64,000 bases of DNA, taken from Corynebacterium curieae. GTDB taxonomy: Bacteria > Actinomycetota > Actinomycetes > Mycobacteriales > Mycobacteriaceae. Within the stretch, counting starts at the first letter, position 1. The number at the start of each line of letters is the position of its first letter. This document shows positions 16,094-23,410 of the stretch, piece after piece. The position numbers and the translations under genes were made by a program. The stretch covers positions 296,499 through 360,498 of the forward strand of contig NZ_JAKMUU010000002.1 in NCBI RefSeq assembly GCF_027570035.1, in the 5' to 3' direction. The notes under the pieces are model-generated. The model saw nothing but the letters and a program-made list of their open reading frames with translations, was not told the origin of the DNA and did not search any database.

Positions 16094-17011
16094 TTAAGCG
16101 AGGTCTTCGGCCATAGAGGTAAGAACCGATTGCGCGGAGGCGTATTGACCATCGGGGGCAGAGGCAATCATTGCTACGGCGACGTCGTGGCCACCCAGCT
16201 GCACTATGCCCATCTGGCGCACATCATAGGCACCGGCGGGGCTCGGCCCCCATCCGCCTTTCATAAAGGCGCCTGGCAAGGTGCGTAGGCCATAGCTTTG
16301 TGCGGGATCGGCGACCCCCATGGCGTCGATAATCGGCTGCGCTCCCTCAACGCAGCGCAACCCAGCCATAAATTTTGCTTGGTTGCCCACGCTCCACATT
16401 GTTTGGCCAAAGGCCGTAAATTCCGGGCGGGTGACCTGGGATTGGACCTGGGTAGCGGTATCGCCGGCCTCTGCAATAACGCTTTGGGCGGCCTGTGCGG
16501 CAGCAGCTGCCTCCCCCAGTGTCGCCCACGCGGTCCTGGCGGCCTCGTTATCGGAGTAGGTAATCGCGGAAGACACCAACTGGTTATCGGCGCCACCCGT
16601 GCGATTTGCCGCGATGAGCACGGGCACCTTGGAAGTTGACCACGCGGCTTCGGGAGCGGTGCGCCCAGCCTCGACGGTGGTGGTGCCATCGGAGACCGCA
16701 ATGCCCACGTTTCCATGTTCTGCCACGATGCGGTCAAGCACGGCTTGGACGTCACCGGCAGGGGCCGGGACCGGGGCCGATGGCTCCGTGGAGGAGGACG
16801 AGTCGGACTCCGGAGCTGGTGCCGTAGATGAAACCGGGGCCGATGCGGCCGTCGTCTCCCCATACAGGGGATCAGCCGTGCCGCGTGCCTCGGTATTGAC
16901 AAAAGTAGGGGAATTATCCGCCGCATCCTCATCGCCGCAAGCGCTCAATAAGAGCGCGCAGGCACTAAGAGCAGCTGCCGGGCCCCAAGCCCAGCGGATA
17001 GGGAATGACAT
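16094..17011 (-). CDS. Lipoprotein with class A beta-lactamase/PBP-type serine hydrolase motifs
   Basis: 305 residues. Signal peptide with lipobox LSAC (Cys25), a Pro/Ser-rich linker to about 85, then a serine-hydrolase fold with all three penicilloyl-enzyme motifs: STSK (125-128), SDN (153-155) and KGG (251-253). The general-base Glu region of true class A beta-lactamases is not obvious, so a peptidoglycan-related or ligand-binding role is as likely as beta-lactam hydrolysis. It lies 14 bases after the purH stop on the same strand. Confidence 0.75.
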   Translation of the reverse strand: MSFPIRWAWGPAAALSACALLLSACGDEDAADNSPTFVNTEARGTADPLYGETTAASAPVSSTAPAPESDSSSSTEPSAPVPAPAGDVQAVLDRIVAEHGNVGIAVSDGTTTVEAGRTAPEAAWSTSKVPVLIAANRTGGADNQLVSSAITYSDNEAARTAWATLGEAAAAAQAAQSVIAEAGDTATQVQSQVTRPEFTAFGQTMWSVGNQAKFMAGLRCVEGAQPIIDAMGVADPAQSYGLRTLPGAFMKGGWGPSPAGAYDVRQMGIVQLGGHDVAVAMIASAPDGQYASAQSVLTSMAEDLA

Positions 17012-17025
17012 GGGTCTAGCTTAGG

Positions 17026-18558
17026 CTAGTGCGCAAAGTGGCGGGTACCAGTTAGGTACAGCGTGACGCCGGCATCTTTGGCCGCCGCGATGACCTCCCC
17101 GTCGCGGATGGAGCCGCCGGGCTGGACGACGGCCTTGACGCCGGCGTCGAGAAGCACCTGCAAACCATCGGCGAACGGGAAGAAGGCGTCGGAAGCAGCA
17201 AAGGAACCCTCGGTACGGTTGGCACCATCGGCCAGGGTGTTGGCGCGCTCGACGGCAAGCTTGGCGGAGTCGACGCGATTGACCTGGCCCATGCCCACGC
17301 CCACGGTCGCATTGTCCTTGGCCAGCAAGATGGCGTTGGACTTCACTGCGCGCACGGCACGCCAGGCAAATTCGAGCTCAGCCAGGTCCGACTCGTTGAG
17401 AGCCTCACCTGCGGCCAAGGTCCAATTGGCTGGGTTATCGCCCTCAGCCTGGTAGGTATCGGGCTGCTGGGTAAGCATGCCACCGGAGATGTACTTGCGC
17501 TCTTCGTGCTGTTCCTCGTGCTCAGCCTGCAGCACGCGGAGGTTCTTCTTTGCCTTAAGCACCTCGATGGCGCCGTCTTCATAGGACGGGGCGACGATGA
17601 CCTCGGTGAAGATCTCCTTGACTTGCTCTGCCATCTCCACGGTGACCTCGCGGTTGACGGCGATGACCCCGCCGAAAGCGGACATCGGGTCGCACGCGTG
17701 CGCCGCGCGGTGGGCGGCGGCAATGGACTCCTCGGATACGGCAATGCCGCATGGGTTAGTGTGCTTGATAATCGCTACGCAGGGGCGCTCGTGATCCCAA
17801 GCGGCGCGCCATGCGGCGTCCGCATCCTGGTAGTTGTTGTAGCTCATCTCCTTGCCGTTGTACTGGATAGCATTGGCAAGGCCCTTAGTCCCAGTGCGGG
17901 TGACGGTGGCTGCCTGGTGCGAGTTCTCGCCGTAGCGCAGCGGGGTGGTTTGGCCCTCTTCGCTGAGCTGATCCACGAACCACGCGGAGACGGCCGCATC
18001 ATAATCCGCGGTGTGCAGGAAAGCATCGCGTGCTAGACCGCGGCGCTGCTCCAGGGTGAAACCACCATTGTTGACGGCTTCAACGGCCTCACCGTAGCGA
18101 GAGGGGTCCACGACAACGGCGACAGACGGGTGATTCTTTGCAGCCGCGCGCACCATGGACGGGCCACCGATATCGATCTGTTCCACGCAGCCATCGAAGT
18201 CCGCGCCAGAGGCCACGGTCTCACGGAATGGGTACAGATTGACCACGACGAGCTGGAAAGGCTCTACCTCGAGCTCGGAGAGCTGGTTGAGGTGGCCTTC
18301 CTTGCGAGTATCGGCCAAAATGCCGGCGTGTACGCGAGGGTGCAGTGTCTTGACGCGGCCTTCCAAGCACTCCGGGAAACCGGTGAGCTTTTCTACCGGA
18401 GTAACCTCGATGCCCAGGTTTGCGATCTTCTTCGCGGTGGAGCCGGTGGAGACGATTTCCACGCCTGCCTTATCGAGGGCGCGGGCTAGATCCTCCAGCC
18501 CGGTCTTGTCGTACACGCTGATAAGGGCGCGCTTTACCTGCTTGCGGTCTTCGCTCAT
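17026..18558 (-). CDS. purH: Bifunctional AICAR transformylase / IMP cyclohydrolase
   Basis: 510 residues; performs the last two steps of IMP synthesis. The N-terminal cyclohydrolase (MGS-like fold: [39 protein letters not shown]) is joined to the C-terminal transformylase ([40 protein letters not shown] end). Length and both domains are complete. It follows purN by 27 bases; purN-purH after perM matches the M. tuberculosis order. A strong Shine-Dalgarno is not evident, so translation may be coupled to purN. Confidence 0.97.
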   Translation of the reverse strand: MSEDRKQVKRALISVYDKTGLEDLARALDKAGVEIVSTGSTAKKIANLGIEVTPVEKLTGFPECLEGRVKTLHPRVHAGILADTRKEGHLNQLSELEVEPFQLVVVNLYPFRETVASGADFDGCVEQIDIGGPSMVRAAAKNHPSVAVVVDPSRYGEAVEAVNNGGFTLEQRRGLARDAFLHTADYDAAVSAWFVDQLSEEGQTTPLRYGENSHQAATVTRTGTKGLANAIQYNGKEMSYNNYQDADAAWRAAWDHERPCVAIIKHTNPCGIAVSEESIAAAHRAAHACDPMSAFGGVIAVNREVTVEMAEQVKEIFTEVIVAPSYEDGAIEVLKAKKNLRVLQAEHEEQHEERKYISGGMLTQQPDTYQAEGDNPANWTLAAGEALNESDLAELEFAWRAVRAVKSNAILLAKDNATVGVGMGQVNRVDSAKLAVERANTLADGANRTEGSFAASDAFFPFADGLQVLLDAGVKAVVQPGGSIRDGEVIAAAKDAGVTLYLTGTRHFAH

Positions 18559-18585
18559 GAGGAGGATTAAGCCTTTCGAAAAGTC

Positions 18586-19206
18586 TTAGTCTGCGAGTTG
18601 AATAGTAAGTTTCTCGTCATGGACGTCTGCTGCGCGCAGCACCTCCACGATGAGTTCGCGCTCTACCTGTTTGATGCGTTCATGGAGGCTGGCCTCATCG
18701 TCGTCCGCATTCACGGCTACGGGCCGCTGCGCGATGATGGAGCCGGTATCCACGCCTGCGTCAACAAAATGGACGGTAGAGCCGGTGATCTTCACGCCAT
18801 AATCCAGCGCATCGCGCACGGCGTGCGCCCCCTTGAAGGCGGGCAGCAGCGCCGGGTGGGTATTGATGGTGCGGCCTTCGAAGCGGTTGAGGAATCGCTC
18901 TCCCAGAATCTTCATAAAGCCCGCAGAAACCACAACGTCTGGTTGCGCAGCATCTACTGCGTCAACCAGACGTTGATTCCATTCGGCGCGATCTGCACCC
19001 AGCGCCACGACCTCGGTATCAATGCCGTGGTCCTGTGCACGCGAAATACCGCGACATTCCTTATCCGCTACCACTTTTACTACCTGGTAGTGCCCGGCCT
19101 GGGCATCCACGATGGCTTGGAGGAGCGAGCCCGTTCCGGAAACGAGCACGACCACTCGAAGGTGATCAGGGTCAGCGGTATAACGCGGGGGCATCGGTGA
19201 AGTCAC
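18586..19206 (-). CDS. purN: Phosphoribosylglycinamide formyltransferase
   Basis: 206 residues; the third step of purine synthesis, using 10-formyl-THF to formylate GAR. Family signatures are VVVLVSGTGSLLQAIVDA, the catalytic NTHPALLPAFKGAHAV (Asn/His) and GSTVHFVDAGVDTGSII with the catalytic Asp. The start is GTG 19206 or ATG 19194; GGGAGAGGGA lies about 14 bases before the GTG. It lies between perM and purH in one transcription unit. Confidence 0.96.
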   Translation of the reverse strand: MTSPMPPRYTADPDHLRVVVLVSGTGSLLQAIVDAQAGHYQVVKVVADKECRGISRAQDHGIDTEVVALGADRAEWNQRLVDAVDAAQPDVVVSAGFMKILGERFLNRFEGRTINTHPALLPAFKGAHAVRDALDYGVKITGSTVHFVDAGVDTGSIIAQRPVAVNADDDEASLHERIKQVERELIVEVLRAADVHDEKLTIQLAD

Positions 19207-19216
19207 GCGCTACAGC

Positions 19217-20905
19217 CTAGTCCCTCTCCCCCTCCTCGGGGGAATCTTTGATAGAGGAATTCTGTTCCTCGTCCGTTTCGGCCTCTAGCTCTTGGCTAAG
19301 CGGCTTGGCGACGCTCCTTTTCGCCCCTTCGTCCGACTCGCCCGACTGGTCCGACTCGTCTGGCTCGTCTGCTGGAGCTTCCCCTGCAGGAGCCTCCTCA
19401 TTCTCGGTCTCTTCGGCGGAATCATCGACGGTCGGCTCATCCTCGACTATCTCAGCGTCTACGATTTCCGGATCAGTAATGGGCTCGCGTTCCGGCTCGG
19501 CGGCTGCATCGGCGGCTACGTCGTTGCCCGCAGCGTCCTCATCGGAGGCAGCCGGATCAGGAGCTGGTTGGTCCGCCTCCGAGCCTGTGGTGTTCCCTGC
19601 TTCTGCCATGCGGGCGGTGCGCCAAGCAACAAAGGCAAAGCCCGCAGCGACAGCGCAGCCCACCACGGCCATCCACAAGGCAGCAAGCCCGGCGGCTGTC
19701 CATAGCTGCGGCCCAGTAGCGCCGTAGTAGCCGAGTTCCCCGCTAACTAAATAGCAGGCAATAAACATAATCACTGCGGAAGCTACCGTAGCCACTAGGA
19801 CCTCTTGGAAGCTTGGCCGCTTCTTGTACAAGGAATAGACCGCAGCAGCTACGGGGACAATGAGTAGGGCTATGGCCCAACCGGGCATGGACGCCGGGAT
19901 GCCGCCGGTGATTGGCAGCGGTGGCAGCGGAACCAAGTGAGCGCTAAAAAGACTGACCGAGCCCTCGCCCACAGAAAACTCCGAGCCCACCAGAACCGAG
20001 GCGGCGCTGACGATTGCGTTGGGAAGATATAGCAGGCTCAATAGCACCAGCCCGGCAACGCCCATTCCAGACACCGTAGGATATTCATCCATCATCTCCC
20101 CTTGGTGGGAAACGTTAATGAGAAATACCACCGCGAAGACGACGGTTGCGCCGATGGCGAGATAGGCGAGGTAGCGAAGGGCGATAAGGGTGGCGTCGAC
20201 AAGCAGGCGCGGAAGCCCATAGCACTTTGCCAAGGCCCGCCACAGGCGCGTTCCCATACCTGCCGCCATGGCGGCTAGATGGAGGACAATAACGCGGAGC
20301 AGCGCCTGTGCGAGATTCGGCGGCGAAACGTCATAGACCTTGCCCGCATCCCACAGCATCAGCCAGGAAATGAGGGTAAATAGCACAGGGACGCCGAGCA
20401 CGCAGGCCAAAAGGATAAGCAGGTCCTTGACACTGACTTTGTGTTTTACCGCGCTGCGCACCCGCACTGCCACCACCGTGGCGAGGATGAGGGCCGGCAA
20501 GGCCGGCAGGAAGGAAATATGCACCTCAGCAGCTGAAACCGGGGCAAGGTTAAAGACCATCCAGGACTCCGCCACGATGGTGTACCACCACGCCATGGGC
20601 GAGCCAGCCAGCAATAGTCCGCCGAGGGCAATGGCCATAATGATAAGGACAATAACCACATTAGGCACCGCCGCAGTAAATAGCAGACGGCGAATGCGGC
20701 CAGCCTTAGTCAATGGGGCGGGAGCGCGGCGCGCCTTGGCTTTCGAGCCGGCCTTTCGGGCGACGCGTTGAGCTGACCCAGATGGTTGCCGCACCCCGCT
20801 GCTATGGGGCGCGCGAGGGGTGCGCTCCGCGCGGACCGTCCGGCCCCGCGCCTGGCTACGCGGGCGGGGCGTTGACCGAGATTGGGGGCTGGTGTTTTTG
20901 TTCAT
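19217..20905 (-). CDS. perM: PerM-like integral membrane protein (DUF6350)
   Basis: About 562 residues. A basic N-terminal tail of about 55 residues leads into 8 or more membrane segments, with the conserved loop VLVGSEFSVGEGSVSLFSAH, then a long acidic disordered tail (from about 440). It matches Rv0955/PerM, linked in mycobacteria to cell division, and stands just before purN-purH as there. ATG 20905 is chosen; an in-frame GTG at 20923 overlaps the purine-rich GGAAGG. Confidence 0.85.
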   Translation of the reverse strand: MNKNTSPQSRSTPRPRSQARGRTVRAERTPRAPHSSGVRQPSGSAQRVARKAGSKAKARRAPAPLTKAGRIRRLLFTAAVPNVVIVLIIMAIALGGLLLAGSPMAWWYTIVAESWMVFNLAPVSAAEVHISFLPALPALILATVVAVRVRSAVKHKVSVKDLLILLACVLGVPVLFTLISWLMLWDAGKVYDVSPPNLAQALLRVIVLHLAAMAAGMGTRLWRALAKCYGLPRLLVDATLIALRYLAYLAIGATVVFAVVFLINVSHQGEMMDEYPTVSGMGVAGLVLLSLLYLPNAIVSAASVLVGSEFSVGEGSVSLFSAHLVPLPPLPITGGIPASMPGWAIALLIVPVAAAVYSLYKKRPSFQEVLVATVASAVIMFIACYLVSGELGYYGATGPQLWTAAGLAALWMAVVGCAVAAGFAFVAWRTARMAEAGNTTGSEADQPAPDPAASDEDAAGNDVAADAAAEPEREPITDPEIVDAEIVEDEPTVDDSAEETENEEAPAGEAPADEPDESDQSGESDEGAKRSVAKPLSQELEAETDEEQNSSIKDSPEEGERD

Positions 20906-21331
20906 CGGCGTCCACTTTGCCACCTTCCGGAAACAAATTCGGGGTGGCGCGACGAGGCACCCTCAAAATCACCGCCAATAACCACTACATCTGGAATATA
21001 CAATTATATAAGGAGCATGAAATCTACCCTCTTTTCACACCTTTAACTCTGATGCAATACTATGAGTTAGAACGTCACCGAATTTAAGTGACGCACGCGA
21101 AGTCAAAGTGGGATCTTTATCGCACCTATAAACTTCTACTCAAGGCATGCTGCCAGCTCGTGGGCAATTTCCACGAAGAGCGCCTAAAGAATTCTTAGTT
21201 TGGGTTGCTGTTATCTTTTCGAGACGCTACTGTTACATCTCGTTGGTAACAAGAAGGTCACAATCTCGTAACTAACCCGGCAGGGATGTAACACCCTTTT
21301 ACAGATTGTGAAGATGACGAAAGAAGACCTA
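20906..21331 (+). promoter_or_regulatory. Divergent perM / M23 control region with phased GTnACA repeats
   Basis: A 426-base gap without a convincing gene. Three half-sites lie on one strand at exactly 11-base steps: GTAACA (21246-21251), GTCACA (21257-21262) and GTAACT (21268-21273), with a further GTAACA at 21288-21293 and an inverted TGTTACA at 21231-21237. Tandem GTnAC half-sites resemble sites reported for the actinobacterial regulator MtrA, which controls cell-wall hydrolase genes. That link is an inference. Confidence 0.5.
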
Positions 21332-22081
21332 ATGCGAAGCAAAGTTCAGCGTGGCGCCGGTCGCCATCGCAAGATTGTCACCTCGCAGACCGCCAAGGGC
21401 CGCATCGCCGTTATGACGGTTGCGGCAGGTGCAGTTTCCACCGCCGGCGTTGGTGGCGCAGCCGCCGCAAACATCCAGTCCGATAACGCGGCTACTACCA
21501 AGACGCAGTCCGTCGACTTCGAGCTCGCCTCCGATTCCACCCAGGTTCAGGACGCTGCCGAAGCCCCCGTTGACGCCACCCCACAGATCCTCAACGTAGC
21601 CGAGGCAAAGCCGGTTACCGATCTTAGCGACCAGCTCAACAAGGCTATCCAAGCCTCCGAGGAACGCGCCGCCGCTGACGAAGCCGCTCGCGCACCTTCC
21701 GTTGCCCGCCCTGCCGAAGGCGCATTCACCTCCCCATTCGCTATGCGCTGGGGCACCTTCCACAAGGGCATCGACATCGCCAACTCTCCCGGCACCCCAA
21801 TCCTTGCCGTCATGGATGGTACGGTCATCGACTCCGGTCCAGCTTCCGGCTTTGGCCAGTGGATCCGCATCATGCACGACGACGGCACCATGACCGTTTA
21901 TGGCCACATGCAAACCCTTGACGTTGCCGTTGGCGAGCATGTGCACGCCGGCCAGAAGATTGCTGGCATGGGCTCGATGGGCTTTTCCACCGGCTCCCAC
22001 CTCCACTTCGAGGTTCACCCGAACGGTGGCGAGGCAATCGATCCGCAGCCTTGGTTGGCTGAGCGAGGCATCGACCTCTAA
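21332..22081 (+). CDS. Secreted M23-family peptidoglycan endopeptidase, copy 1
   Basis: 249 residues. A basic N-terminus and hydrophobic segment (GRIAVMTVAAGAVSTAGVGG) suggest export; a coiled or disordered stretch follows, then a C-terminal LytM/M23 domain with HKGIDIAN (zinc His and Asp), the YGHMQ turn and HLHFEVHPNG (second zinc His). Such enzymes cut peptide cross-links in the wall during growth and division. ATG 21332 has AAAGAAG five bases upstream; ATG 21314 and GTG 21308 lack a ribosome site. The next gene is a paralogue. Confidence 0.9.
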   Translation: MRSKVQRGAGRHRKIVTSQTAKGRIAVMTVAAGAVSTAGVGGAAAANIQSDNAATTKTQSVDFELASDSTQVQDAAEAPVDATPQILNVAEAKPVTDLSDQLNKAIQASEERAAADEAARAPSVARPAEGAFTSPFAMRWGTFHKGIDIANSPGTPILAVMDGTVIDSGPASGFGQWIRIMHDDGTMTVYGHMQTLDVAVGEHVHAGQKIAGMGSMGFSTGSHLHFEVHPNGGEAIDPQPWLAERGIDL

Positions 22082-22651
22082 GGCCCACCCCAATACCTTC
22101 TTGTTAAGCGCCGCAGTGGCTTTCCCTGCGGCGCTTTTTCGTGTCCACAATTGCGCCAAAGGAGCCAGCAACGGCTCCCGATCACCGAGGCTGCAGCCAA
22201 CTTTTCCCAAGACGTCACAAGTACGTCCCGGCATTCCCATTGCGCCGCACAGGCCAGTCCAGTACGCAGGCTTGTCGCAGGTAAATGCATATTTTTGCCA
22301 ATCACCGAGTTTGAACACAACACACCATTTCCAGAGCAACACATCTACCCCCGAAGTCCACCCCCAGACCCTAAACCAGCACTTTACACACGCCACTCTA
22401 GTCACATTCGTAACACACGCAACAAGCTGGCATGTTCGAATAATTTCGAATTATTTCCGCCGCTACCAGCGATTTTTAAGATTGCGCGCACAGTTCAAGC
22501 GGGCTAACTTTTAACTCGTTGCCACAAGCGAACACGGATGCAAGCATTTCCGCTTTCCGGCGTGTCGCGGTTGGCAGTTGAAAGACGCCGCTCCGCCTCA
22601 GGGTGCGAGCGTCCCGAGACCATGCACAGCCATGAAAAAGGACTTAAAACT
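22082..22651 (+). promoter_or_regulatory. 570-base gap between the two M23 genes
   Basis: It begins with the terminator of the first gene (22106-22139). Near the middle, GTCACA (22401-22406) and GTAACA (22410-22415) form a nine-base-spaced direct repeat, and AATAATT/AATTATT arms (22439-22455) form an inverted repeat around TCG. I see no gene in it; in-frame codons before 22652 have no ribosome site. Confidence 0.45.
22106..22139 (+). terminator. Rho-independent terminator after M23 copy 1
   Basis: AAGCGCCGCAG (22106-22116) pairs perfectly with CTGCGGCGCTT (22126-22136), followed by TTT. Confidence 0.88.
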
Positions 22652-23410
22652 ATGAAGCGCATGAACCGCGCACGCAAGAATGTAGCGTTAAGCGTCATCA
22701 CGCTCGGCACCGTTCTTGCTACCGGCACCACCGCTTTTGCTGCAGAGCCAGTGGCTAGCGTGGACGTATCAGACGGCTCCTCCGAGCCCACCGCTACCAA
22801 TGTAGATAACGCCGGAGTGGTCGACGCCCTTGTTGGCCTAGCCACCACCTCGGTTGGCCTCCTCAATGGCGAGGCGACCCCACAGGTAGACGGCAACGAA
22901 TCGGGCGGCGTGAACATCGTCCTGGACCCGGGTTCTGTACCAGGGTTGAAGGATGCATTCGCCCCAAAGGGTAACCACTCCGGGCTTGGCCCGAAGCGCG
23001 GCAAGGACTCCGCAGGCAACACCGTAGTGTTCCCTACCTCTGGAACGCTTAGCTCCGGCTTTGGCCAGCGCTGGGGCACCACGCACAACGGAATTGACGT
23101 AGCTAACTCGGTTGGCACCCCGATTCACGCGGTCATGGACGGCACGGTGATTAATTCCGGTCCGGCGCAAGGCTTTGGCAACTGGATCCGTATCCAACAC
23201 GAAGACGGCACCATCTCCGTCTACGGACACATGCCAGCAGACCAGTTAAAGGTGAACGTGGGTGAACACGTGACCGCTGGTCAAGAAATCGCCGGCATTG
23301 GCAATGAGGGCCATTCCACTGGCCCCCACCTCCACTTTGAGGTTCATCCGGGTGGCGGCGCACCTGTTGATCCAGTGAGCTGGTTCAACGAGCGCGGCAT
23401 TTCGGTCTAG
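22652..23410 (+). CDS. Secreted M23-family peptidoglycan endopeptidase, copy 2
   Basis: 252 residues. A clear signal peptide (MKRMNRARKNVALSVITLG..., cleavage after TTAFAA), a linker, then an M23 domain with HNGIDVAN, VYGHMP and HLHFEVHPGG. The last ~125 residues align readily with the preceding gene's, including the end W-x-x-ERGI; the N-terminal halves differ. ATG 22652 follows AAAAGGA by nine bases. M. tuberculosis has one gene of this kind (Rv0950c) beside uvrD1, so the pair suggests a duplication. Its stop codon overlaps that of convergent pcrA. Confidence 0.9.
   Translation: MKRMNRARKNVALSVITLGTVLATGTTAFAAEPVASVDVSDGSSEPTATNVDNAGVVDALVGLATTSVGLLNGEATPQVDGNESGGVNIVLDPGSVPGLKDAFAPKGNHSGLGPKRGKDSAGNTVVFPTSGTLSSGFGQRWGTTHNGIDVANSVGTPIHAVMDGTVINSGPAQGFGNWIRIQHEDGTISVYGHMPADQLKVNVGEHVTAGQEIAGIGNEGHSTGPHLHFEVHPGGGAPVDPVSWFNERGISV

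Noticed and set aside
21329..22405. 358-codon open frame antisense to M23 copy 1
   Set aside because: It crosses the M23 terminator and the peptidase catalytic motifs and has no conserved features.
20906..22651. c-di-AMP (ydaO) riboswitch before the M23 genes
   Set aside because: Such elements often precede actinobacterial wall-hydrolase genes, but the conserved blocks were not seen in either gap, nor before rpf.
22538..22651. 38-codon N-terminal extension of the second M23 peptidase
   Set aside because: ATG 22652 has a good ribosome site and opens with a clean signal peptide; the extension would bury that signal.
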